Below, piece after piece: positions 1 through 5,803 of a stretch of 13,313 nt of DNA. The position numbers and the translations under genes are program-made. Every line of letters begins with the position of its first letter. Position 1 is the stretch's first letter. Origin of the DNA: an uncultured Cloacibacillus sp. (lineage in GTDB: Bacteria; Synergistota; Synergistia; Synergistales; Synergistaceae); NCBI GenBank assembly GCA_900545755.1, contig URAG01000062.1, positions 1-13,313 of the forward strand, given 5' to 3'. The notes under the pieces are model-generated. The model was not told the DNA's origin. It made no database searches and saw only the letters and a list, made by a program, of their open reading frames with translations.

Positions 1-188
1 CGGAAGAAGCTCTGGCCGGTTACGCACAGAAAACATACGGGACTTTCGTCGAAGCCCCGGAAGCGGCGTTCGTCGTGGGCGGCGGCGAAAAGCTCTGGGA
101 GCTGGGGCGCAGGGTCTCGCTGGAAGGGCTCGTCAAGGAACTGGAAGCCGTCCTCTGCGAAATGCTGAAAGAGGACGCAGGCGACTGA
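1..188 (+). CDS. cas7e: Cas7e (CasC/Cse4), C-terminal end only
   Basis: An open frame runs in from the left edge (first full codon at position 3) and ends at the TGA at 186-188, giving 61 residues. The visible tail contains FVVGGGEKLWELGRRVSLE followed by an amphipathic helix ending in MLKEDAGD. Known biology: Cas7e is the multi-copy subunit that coats the crRNA spacer in type I-E Cascade. The identification rests mainly on position: in type I-E operons cas7e directly precedes cas5e, and here the two overlap as TGATG. The tail is compatible with a Cas7e C-terminus but too short to prove it. The 5' part and any cas3, cas8e and cse2 genes lie outside the window. Confidence 0.78.
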   Translation, partial: EEALAGYAQKTYGTFVEAPEAAFVVGGGEKLWELGRRVSLEGLVKELEAVLCEMLKEDAGD

Positions 189-865
189 TGGGAACGCTGC
201 TTCTGCGTCTCGCCGCCCCGCTCCAGTCGTGGGGGGAAGATTCCAAGTTTGAAACCCGGAGGACGCGAAGGGAGCCGACAAAAAGCGGCGTGATAGGGCT
301 GCTCGCCGCGGCGTTGGGCCGGAGGCGGGACGAGCCGCTCGAAGACCTGAAAAGCCTGCGCTTCGCAGTCCGCGTCGATCAAGAGGGAGAGCTGTTGCGC
401 GACTTGCACACGGCCAGAAACGCAAAGATCAACTACTTGACCGAGCGCTACTATCTCTCGGACGCCGTCTTCCTCGCCGGGCTTGAAAGCGGCGACGAAG
501 AATTTCTCATAAAGCTTGACGCCGCCCTGCGCGCTCCCGCCTTTCCGCTGTTTTTGGGACGGCGCTCGTGCCCGCCCACCCCGCCGCTATCGCTGGGCGT
601 GACCCCCGAGCCTCTTGAGAAAGCGCTGACGGCGGCGCCGCGGCAAAACTCCGAATGGAGGCGGCGCTTCGACGACGCCGGCGAAACGTCTCTGCGCGCC
701 GTGTTCGACGCAGCCCCCGGCGCTTGCGGAGCCGCGCGCCTCAAAGACCTGCCGGTATCGTTCAGTCCGGAGCGGCGTCAGTACGCCTACCGCGCATGCG
801 AAGAACGGCTCTTATCGCGCAAAAAACAGGAGGAAAACGATGTGCAGGGCTCCCAAGAGCCATAA
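188..865 (+). CDS. cas5e: Cas5e (CasD), Cascade crRNA 5'-handle binding subunit
   Basis: This is a 225-residue protein of usual Cas5e length. It opens with the family hallmark LLLRLAAPLQSWG (residues 4-16), then PTKSGVIGLLAAALG (about 30-44) and PLFLGRRSCPP (about 119-129), which are the conserved blocks of the RAMP fold in Cas5e. Known role: Cas5e caps the crRNA 5' handle in the cytoplasmic type I-E Cascade complex and contacts Cas7e. The ATG at 188 overlaps the upstream stop (TGATG), so translational coupling is likely. The stop at 863-865 lies just before cas6e. The last 15 or so residues are polar and look like a disordered tail. They overlap a strong Shine-Dalgarno sequence at 828-833 that serves another reading frame. 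Confidence 0.95.
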   Translation: MGTLLLRLAAPLQSWGEDSKFETRRTRREPTKSGVIGLLAAALGRRRDEPLEDLKSLRFAVRVDQEGELLRDLHTARNAKINYLTERYYLSDAVFLAGLESGDEEFLIKLDAALRAPAFPLFLGRRSCPPTPPLSLGVTPEPLEKALTAAPRQNSEWRRRFDDAGETSLRAVFDAAPGACGAARLKDLPVSFSPERRQYAYRACEERLLSRKKQEENDVQGSQEP

Positions 866-875
866 TGCGAGGTGA
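840..875 (+). other. Mini-ORF (11 codons) with strong ribosome binding site before cas6e
   Basis: AGGAGG at 828-833 lies six bases before an ATG at 840. This is the best ribosome binding site in the cas operon. The frame reads MCRAPKSHNAR and stops at the TGA at 873-875, four bases before the cas6e ATG at 880. It overlaps the 3' end of cas5e in another frame, and a small hairpin GGCTC-CCAA-GAGCC (848-861) sits inside it. It may deliver ribosomes to cas6e by termination-reinitiation, or it may be the relic of an earlier cas6e start displaced by a small insertion. A translated function for the peptide itself is not supported. Confidence 0.4.
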
Positions 876-879
876 CGAT

Positions 880-1530
880 ATGTTTCTGACTAGAATGGAG
901 CTGGACGCGTCGCGAAGAAACACAATGAAGGCCCTCGCTTCGCCGAACGTCATACACGGAACGATAGAGCGCGCGTTTCACGGCCCGCGCGAGCGCAGGC
1001 TGTGGCGCGTAGACCGCATAAGCGGGAACTTCTACCTTCTTCTGCTGAGCCGGACGCCCCCCGACCTGTCCGACGCGATGGAACAGTTCGGGCCGCAGGG
1101 CTCCGGCGCGACGTGGGAATGCAGGGCGTACGAGCCTTTTCTGGCCCGCCTGGCGGAAGGTGACAGATGCCGCTTTCGGCTGGCAGCAAATCCGACTTGG
1201 AGCTGCAAATCCGACGGTGGGGAGGGGCGTGGAACGGTCCGCGCGCACACCACGCCGGAGCATCAGGCTGCATGGCTGATGCGGAAATGCGAGGGGGGCG
1301 GCTTCTCGCTCGCGCCTGAACAGTTCGCCTCCGTCTCCAGCCGCTGGCTGCGCTTTCGCAAGGGAGGGCGAAACGGGCATACGGCCTCCATGCTTGAGGC
1401 GGTTTTTGACGGTATTCTGACTATTACCGACGCCCCTCTCTTCCGCCGGACGCTCACAGAAGGGATAGGCCGCGGCAAGGCCTTCGGGATGGGGCTGATG
1501 ACCGTAGCCCGCATCGGCGGCAATGGCTGA
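880..1530 (+). CDS. cas6e: Cas6e (CasE/Cse3), CRISPR pre-crRNA endoribonuclease
   Basis: The protein has 216 residues from the ATG at 880, which is preceded by AGGTGA at 870-875. Known role: it cleaves the repeat hairpin to give crRNAs with an 8-nt 5' handle and stays bound in Cascade. His26 in NVIHGTIERAF matches the catalytic histidine of characterised Cas6e proteins. HTTPEHQAAWLMRK in the C-terminal half is the family block usually seen as HVTPxxQxxWLxR, and GIGRGKAFGMGLMTV near the C-terminus is the glycine-rich loop of Cas6 RAMP folds. An in-frame ATG at 865 (overlapping the cas5e stop) would add five residues but has no good ribosome binding site. A still longer open frame from 655 lies inside cas5e and is not credible. 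The 3' end overlaps cas1 by 8 nt. Confidence 0.94.
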   Translation: MFLTRMELDASRRNTMKALASPNVIHGTIERAFHGPRERRLWRVDRISGNFYLLLLSRTPPDLSDAMEQFGPQGSGATWECRAYEPFLARLAEGDRCRFRLAANPTWSCKSDGGEGRGTVRAHTTPEHQAAWLMRKCEGGGFSLAPEQFASVSSRWLRFRKGGRNGHTASMLEAVFDGILTITDAPLFRRTLTEGIGRGKAFGMGLMTVARIGGNG

Positions 1531-2476
1531 GCTGCCAGGCATAGAGCGCCCCAGCCTTCAGGCGCTCCCGCAGATCGGCGACCGGATGACGTTCCTTTAT
1601 CTTGAGCATTGTTCGGTCAGCCGCGAGGACGGCGCGGTGCTCGTAAAAGACGAGCGTGGGACGGTCCGGGTTCCGGCCGCCGCGGTATCCGTCATAATGT
1701 TCGGCCCCGGGACGTCGGTCACGCACCGCGCCGTTGAGCTGTTGGGTGACGCCGGGATTTCCGCCGTATGGGTCGGCGAGCAGGGAGTCAGATATTACGC
1801 CGGAGGCCGCCCGCTTACGCACAGATCGCGTATGCTGATAAAGCAGGCGGAACTCGTCAGCAACCAGCGCGCCCACCTCGCCGTCGTCAGGAAAATGTAC
1901 CAGATGCGTTTCCCGGACGAAGACGTCTCCGGGCTTACGACGCAGCAGCTTCGCGGACGCGAGGGCAGCCGCGTGAAAGAGGCGTACAGGCGCGCGTCGA
2001 AGAGATGGAACGTTCCGTGGAACGGGCGCGTGTACGACCCCTGCGACTTCGCCTCGGGAGACGCCGTAAACCAGGCGCTGTCGGCGGGGCACGCCTGCCT
2101 GTACGGCCTCGCGCACGCGGTGATTTCAGCCCTCGGCTGCTCTCCGGAGCTGGGCTTCGTCCACGTCGGACACGAATGTTCGTTCGTCTACGACGTCGCC
2201 GACCTGTACAAAGCGGAAATCACGATACCGATAGCATTCGAAATAGCGGCCTCCGCGCCAGACGACCTTCCGGGAACCGTGCGCCGCCGCGTCCGCGACG
2301 CAATGTCGTCCGGCCGCCTGCTCGAACGTATGGTGCGCGACATCCGAGTCTTAATACTGGGTGACGACGCCGCCGACGCGGCGGAAGAGACGAATATAAT
2401 CTATCTGTGGGACGAGCGCGGAGGGGCCGTACCAAACGGCCTGTGTTACGCTCCGTACCAGGAACCGGCGGTATGA
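1523..2476 (+). CDS. cas1: Cas1, type I-E spacer-acquisition integrase
   Basis: This 317-residue Cas1e is co-linear with the E. coli protein. The predicted metal-binding residues are Glu147 (LRGREGSRVKEAY), His214 (GFVHVGH) and Asp227 (FVYDVADLYK), equivalent to E. coli E141, H208 and D221 with a constant offset of six. Known role: with Cas2, Cas1 forms the integrase that inserts prespacers at the leader-repeat junction. The ATG at 1523 overlaps the cas6e end by 8 nt, and the stop overlaps the cas2 start as ATGA, so cas6e-cas1-cas2 should be translationally coupled. The N-terminal region (MAELPGIERPSL) matches the length of the E. coli N-terminus, supporting this start. The catalytic set appears complete, so acquisition may still be possible. 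Confidence 0.97.
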   Translation: MAELPGIERPSLQALPQIGDRMTFLYLEHCSVSREDGAVLVKDERGTVRVPAAAVSVIMFGPGTSVTHRAVELLGDAGISAVWVGEQGVRYYAGGRPLTHRSRMLIKQAELVSNQRAHLAVVRKMYQMRFPDEDVSGLTTQQLRGREGSRVKEAYRRASKRWNVPWNGRVYDPCDFASGDAVNQALSAGHACLYGLAHAVISALGCSPELGFVHVGHECSFVYDVADLYKAEITIPIAFEIAASAPDDLPGTVRRRVRDAMSSGRLLERMVRDIRVLILGDDAADAAEETNIIYLWDERGGAVPNGLCYAPYQEPAV

Positions 2477-3366
2477 TCGTCGTCGTCCTGACGGACTGCC
2501 CTCCAAAACTCAGGGGAGATCTGTCAAAGTGGCTTTTTGAAATTAACACCGGAGTGTACGTCGGGCGTGTGAACGCGAGGATAAGGGAAGCGCTGTGGGA
2601 CAGGATATGCGAAAACCTGAAACACGGGCAGGCCACGATGGTCTATCCGTCGCAGGGCGAACAGAAAATGGAATTCCGCGTACACAACACAAGCTGGGAA
2701 ATAGCCGATTTCGACGGGTTGAAACTGATGCGCAGGCCGTCGCCGGCAAAAACCGGAGAAAACATAAATGCGGAACACACCGAGCTCCGAGATGGATTCA
2801 GCCGGGCGGCCTCGCTGCAAAAAGCGCGGCACATACAGGCCTCCAGGCGTAACGCGGCAGAGGCCGGCTCGTACGTCGTGATAGACATAGAAACAACCGG
2901 CCTCTCCGTCCAAAGCGACGAGATTGTGGAAATAGCGGCCGTAAAAGTCGAGAACGGAGCCCTTGCCAGCGAAATGTCGGCGCTGATCGACGTAACCGCA
3001 CCTTTATCCGATAAAGCCGCTATACTGACAGGGATTACCACAGAAATGCTCCTTGAAAATGGAATACCGATCAAAGACGCTCTTAACAAATTTATTGAAT
3101 TTATAGGCAGCGCCGTCCTCGTATGCCACAACGCGCAGTTCGACATTCCGTTTATACAGGCGGCGTGCAGGAAACACGGCGTGCAGCCGCCGCGGAATAA
3201 ATGCATCGACACGCTGGCGATAGCCAAGCGTAAAGTGCGCGGCGTCCCGGACTACAAGCTCGGCACACTGGCTGAGTACTTCGGGGTCACCCGCGAAGGG
3301 GCGCACAGGGCGCTGCAAGACTGCCGGACAACTTACGGGATCTATTTGGAGTTAAAGGAAATCTGA
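2473..3366 (+). CDS. cas2: Cas2 fused to a DEDDh (DnaQ-like) 3'-5' exonuclease
   Basis: This is a 297-residue fusion. Residues 1-88 are a type I-E Cas2 (MIVVVLTDCPPKLRG, then INTGVYVGRVNARIREALW and FDGLKLM). A charged linker of about 45 residues follows. Residues 133-295 are a DEDDh exonuclease: Asp138 and Glu140 in VIDIETTGLS, Asp224 in CHNAQFDIPFI, and His278 and Asp283 in HRALQDC, so all five catalytic residues are present. Known biology: similar Cas2-DnaQ fusions occur in some type I-E systems (for example Streptococcus thermophilus), where the exonuclease trims prespacer 3' overhangs before integration. E. coli instead uses separate host exonucleases. The start overlaps the cas1 stop (ATGA). 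The gene is the last of the operon and ends 43 nt before the array. The stop codon lies inside a 12-bp dyad. Confidence 0.96.
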   Translation: MIVVVLTDCPPKLRGDLSKWLFEINTGVYVGRVNARIREALWDRICENLKHGQATMVYPSQGEQKMEFRVHNTSWEIADFDGLKLMRRPSPAKTGENINAEHTELRDGFSRAASLQKARHIQASRRNAAEAGSYVVIDIETTGLSVQSDEIVEIAAVKVENGALASEMSALIDVTAPLSDKAAILTGITTEMLLENGIPIKDALNKFIEFIGSAVLVCHNAQFDIPFIQAACRKHGVQPPRNKCIDTLAIAKRKVRGVPDYKLGTLAEYFGVTREGAHRALQDCRTTYGIYLELKEI

Positions 3367-3391
3367 CGCCGCGACGAAACGGCATCAGATT
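3360..3391. promoter_or_regulatory. 12-bp dyad spanning the cas2 stop codon and the leader
   Basis: Positions 3360-3371 (AATCTGACGCCG) and 3380-3391 (CGGCATCAGATT) form an inverted repeat with 11 of 12 positions paired and an 8-nt spacer. It covers the TGA of cas2 and more than half of the 43-nt leader. No T-run follows, so it is not a standard intrinsic terminator. It could be a protein-binding site used in integration, an RNA hairpin at the end of the cas transcript, or an attenuator between cas2 and the array. The symmetry is seen directly; the function is inferred. Confidence 0.55.
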
Positions 3392-3409
3392 CCGTAAGGC
3401 TTTGCAAGT
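3367..3409 (+). promoter_or_regulatory. CRISPR leader (very short)
   Basis: These 43 bases separate the cas2 stop from the first repeat. The identical repeats (1-4) are at this end and the degenerate ones at the far end, so new spacers should enter here. The sequence is not AT-rich and shows no obvious promoter. Functional leader sequence may therefore extend into the 3' end of cas2, or the array may be transcribed by read-through from the cas operon. Confidence 0.6.
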
Positions 3410-3865
3410 GTATTCCCCGCACACGCGGGGGTGATCCCTTCTGCATTATCTCTATCGGCTGTTGCGCTAGGTATTCCCCGCACACGCGGGGGTGATCCCG
3501 TCAGGCACGCCAACTCGTCAACGTCTTCGCGGTATTCCCCGCACACGCGGGGGTGATCCCATGTCAAAGCTGGGCGAGGACGGTAAGCCTATGTATTCCC
3601 CGCACACGCGGGGGTGATCCCGTCGTGGACGCCCCAGCGCGCAGAGGTCGTGCGTATTCCCCGCACACGCGTGGGTGATCCCTCTTTTACAAGACTGCAT
3701 CCTCAACGCAGACGGTTTTCGCTGCACTGGCGGGGGTGATGCTGTGGCTTAGCTGGTCGAGTAGTTGGATTTTGTGTATTCGCCGCACACGCGGGGGTGA
3801 TCCTAAGCGCATCGTTTACGTCCGCAAAGGTGCTGAGTATTCCCCGCACACGCGGGGGCGTGCCT
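3410..3865 (+). CRISPR. Type I-E CRISPR array: 8 repeats of 29 nt, 7 spacers of 32 nt
   Basis: Repeats start at 3410, 3471, 3532, 3593, 3654, 3715, 3776 and 3837, a strict 61-nt period. The consensus begins GTATT, then the stem-loop CCCCGC-ACAC-GCGGGG, and ends GTGATCCC, which is the 8-nt crRNA 5' handle expected after Cas6e cleavage. Repeats 1-4 are identical. Repeat 5 has one change (G to T in the 3' stem), repeat 6 has seven, repeat 7 has two and repeat 8 has four (3' end ruined). All seven spacers are exactly 32 nt: 3439-3470, 3500-3531, 3561-3592, 3622-3653, 3683-3714, 3744-3775 and 3805-3836. The handle orientation and the decay at the distal end both give + strand transcription with the leader at cas2. 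By eye I found no spacer matching elsewhere in the window. Confidence 0.98.
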
Positions 3866-3944
3866 AATCTGATTTGAATAAAATTTTTTGAGCTAAAGTT
3901 CAAAGTCTGCTTGTTTTTAATGCAGGTGCCACCAAGATAAAAAA

Positions 3945-4114
3945 TATAGCGGCTTAATTTGATAAAACAGATAAGGCCGCTCCGTCATGCCGCGCTTGGC
4001 GCGGCGTCCAGCGACTCAAAGCGCTTTAACGTTTAGGAGTTTAAAGCCGCTTGGCCCCGCGTCAAGCGCGAGGCGGCGAGAAAACCGATATCTATAAAAA
4101 GTTAAGCGGTTATA
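3945..4114. repeat. Imperfect long inverted repeat, possible decayed miniature element
   Basis: Three nested pairs of arms are visible. Outer: 3945-3957 (TATAGCGGCTTAA) pairs with 4102-4114 (TTAAGCGGTTATA) at 11 of 13 positions, with weaker pairing further in. Middle: 3991-4004 (CGCGCTTGGCGCGG) pairs with 4057-4070 (CCGCGTCAAGCGCG) at 13 of 14. Inner: 4019-4029 pairs with 4041-4052 with one bulged base around a loop of about 10 nt. The order and spacing fit one folded structure of about 170 nt. It resembles a non-autonomous transposable element (MITE) or a structured RNA. No transposase gene is present and no clear target duplication was seen. Confidence 0.5.
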
Positions 4115-4182
4115 CCAGCCGCCGCGACGCCGGACGGGCATGAACTTCGGCGAAGCACGGAACCGTCTAGCGGGATGATCAG

Positions 4183-4219
4183 AAGCGGCCCGGACGTACA
4201 TCCGGGCCGCTTGTTTTTT
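4183..4219 (+). terminator. Intrinsic terminator-like hairpin downstream of the CRISPR locus
   Basis: AAGCGGCCCGGA (4183-4194) and TCCGGGCCGCTT (4201-4212) form a perfect 12-bp stem with a 6-nt loop, followed by GTTTTTT (4213-4219). The T-run makes it a + strand terminator, which would stop transcripts leaving the array before they run antisense into argH. On the - strand it lies 30 nt past the argH stop and may also help end that transcript, although no T-run follows on that side. Confidence 0.75.
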
Positions 4220-4241
4220 GCTTCGTTTCGCGTTTTACGCC

Positions 4242-5657
4242 TTAGAGCATATCTGGCAGGTCTTCTTTGTACTGCTTCATCTCGCGCTCGAAGGACGCGA
4301 GCTTTTCTTTCGCGCGCGCTATCTGTCCGCGCACCTGCTCGGGGGCCGCGCCTCCGTAGGTGTTGCGGCGCTCCATTGAGCGGCGCGGCGAAAGCAGCGG
4401 GAGGAGGTCTTCGCCGACTTCCGGGATGACCGCCTGCCATTCGGCTAGCGTAAGCTTGTGCATCGGGCGGTCGTGCTCTATGCACCAGCGGACGGCGTGG
4501 CCGACTTTTTCGTGCGCTTTGCGGAAGGGCACGCCACGCAGTACGAGGTATTCCGCGACGTCGGTCGCGAGGATGAGGCCGTCTGCGAAGCCGCGGTTCG
4601 CCTTTTCTTCGTCTACGTCCACGTGGGCGAGCAGCGGCGGCAGGACGGAGAAGATGAGCTTGAGGCAGTCGAGCGTGCGGAAGAGGCCGCGTTTGTCGTC
4701 CTGTAGGTCGCGGTTATATGTGAGCGGTATGCCCTTCATCATCGTGAGGAGGTCGACGAGCGCGCCGTTGAGCTGTCCCGCTTTGCCGCGCAACAGCTCT
4801 AGCACGTCGGGGTTCTTTTTCTGCGGCATTATGCTGGAGCCAGTGCAGAATGAGTCGGGCAGCTTGACCCAGCCGAATTCGGTCGTGAAGTATATGATGA
4901 GGTCTTCGGAGAGGCGGCTTACATGGTCGCCGAAGACGGCGGCGAAGTAGAGTATGTCGAGGAAGTGGTCGCGGTGCGCTACAGTGTCCATGCTGTTTTC
5001 GGTGAGTCGGCGGAAGCCCATGTCGCGCATCGTGTATTCGCGGTCGAGCGGCAGCGTGGAGCCCGCAAGCGCGCCGCAGCCGAGCGGCGATTCGTCGACG
5101 GCGTCGTAGGCGGCGAGCAGGCGGCGGGCGTCGCGCATGAAGGCCTGCGCGTGCGCCATCCAGAAGTGGCCCATCGAGACGGGCTGCGCCTGCTGGAGAT
5201 GCGTGTAGCCGGGGACGACTATGTCGGCGTGCTCCCCGGCCTTAGCTAGCAGGACGTTTATCAACGTTTCAAGGCCGTCCCATATCCCGAGCAGCTCTTT
5301 GCGCAGGTAGAGGCGGACGGTCGTGTTGACCTGGTCGTTGCGGCTGCGCCCCATGTGAAGGCGCGCGCCTGTCGCGCCGCATTTTTCGATGAGGCGCGAT
5401 TCGATGTTCATGTGTACGTCTTCGAGTTCGACTTTCGGTTCAAAGGTCCCGTTCTTTATCTCTTCGGCTATTTCGCGCAGGTTTTTCTCTATCGTCGCGG
5501 CTTCGTCATGCGCCAGCAGCCCCGTGTGGCCGAGCATACGCACGTGCGCTATGCTGCCGCGTATGTCGGCGAAGGCCATGCGCCAGTCGAGGTCGAGCGA
5601 CTGCGTGAAGCCGAGAACCGCCGCGTCCATGTCCTGAGAGAAACGTCCCTTCCACAT
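4242..5657 (-). CDS. argH: Argininosuccinate lyase
   Basis: The protein has 471 residues, the usual ArgH length. It catalyses argininosuccinate to arginine plus fumarate, the last step of arginine synthesis, as a cytoplasmic tetramer. The N-terminus MWKGRFSQDMD matches the family's LWGGRFS start. RLHMGRSRNDQVNT (about 99-112), GYTHLQQAQP with the catalytic-type His153, and the fumarase/lyase signature GSSIMPQKKNPD (about 273-284, with the catalytic serine loop) are all intact. An ATG 33 nt upstream (5690) would add MGLFIERGKHK, but AAAGGGG about 10 nt before the ATG at 5657 and the family alignment favour the shorter form. The gene stands alone with its own extended -10 promoter. No other arg gene is in the window. 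Confidence 0.97.
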   Translation of the reverse strand: MWKGRFSQDMDAAVLGFTQSLDLDWRMAFADIRGSIAHVRMLGHTGLLAHDEAATIEKNLREIAEEIKNGTFEPKVELEDVHMNIESRLIEKCGATGARLHMGRSRNDQVNTTVRLYLRKELLGIWDGLETLINVLLAKAGEHADIVVPGYTHLQQAQPVSMGHFWMAHAQAFMRDARRLLAAYDAVDESPLGCGALAGSTLPLDREYTMRDMGFRRLTENSMDTVAHRDHFLDILYFAAVFGDHVSRLSEDLIIYFTTEFGWVKLPDSFCTGSSIMPQKKNPDVLELLRGKAGQLNGALVDLLTMMKGIPLTYNRDLQDDKRGLFRTLDCLKLIFSVLPPLLAHVDVDEEKANRGFADGLILATDVAEYLVLRGVPFRKAHEKVGHAVRWCIEHDRPMHKLTLAEWQAVIPEVGEDLLPLLSPRRSMERRNTYGGAAPEQVRGQIARAKEKLASFEREMKQYKEDLPDML

Positions 5658-5714
5658 TTTATGTTTGCCCCTTTCGATGAATAAGCCCATATTAAATTTG
5701 TATATTCGTCAGCA

Positions 5715-5723
5715 ATTATAGCA
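5715..5723 (-). promoter_or_regulatory. argH promoter, extended -10 (TGCTATAAT)
   Basis: On the - strand TGC directly precedes a perfect TATAAT (5715-5720), an extended -10. No good -35 lies 16-18 nt upstream. Transcription would begin near 5708, about 50 nt before the argH ATG at 5657. Confidence 0.65.
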
Positions 5724-5751
5724 TTTTCCGGCGGCGCGGCGCCCGCTGGAC

Positions 5752-5789
5752 AAAACGCGGCGGGAGCTTCGCGTTTTCGGAAGCGCCGC
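5752..5789 (-). terminator. Weak candidate terminator after the cls-phosphoesterase-exonuclease operon
   Basis: On the - strand, GCGGC plus GCTTC pair with GAAGC and GCCGC across a 4-nt bulge (5757-5789), followed by a short GTTTT tract. It lies 15 nt past the stop of the YprB-like gene and before the argH promoter. The bulge and short T-run make it weak; read-through into argH is possible. Confidence 0.35.
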
Positions 5790-5803
5790 AAAGAGGCGCA
5801 GCG

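Larger units (their letters stand above)
3866..4241. other. Gene-free gap between CRISPR array and argH
   Basis: No convincing coding frame is present. The short open frames across it have no ribosome binding sites and no recognisable protein. It begins with about 80 bases that are clearly AT-rich (3866-3944), in contrast with the GC-rich surroundings. An imperfect inverted-repeat element follows (3945-4114), and then a perfect hairpin with a T-run (4183-4219). Base composition and the lack of genes suggest decayed or acquired DNA at the trailing end of the array. Confidence 0.7.

Noticed and set aside
655..879. Longer N-terminus for cas6e starting inside cas5e
   Set aside because: It is arginine-rich out-of-frame cas5e sequence. 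The family alignment, the catalytic His26 position and the ribosome binding site all support the ATG at 880.
787..1542. 251-codon - strand open frame across cas6e
   Set aside because: It is antisense to a gene with clear catalytic motifs and has no recognisable protein features.
3385..3903. Short - strand open frames with repeated peptides such as ITPACAGNT and DHPRVCGEY
   Set aside because: These are translations of the CRISPR repeat in different frames, a common false annotation; they have no start signals and repeat with the 61-nt period.
4016..4201. 61-codon - strand open frame in the gap after the array
   Set aside because: It lies in the inverted-repeat element, lacks a ribosome binding site and resembles no protein.
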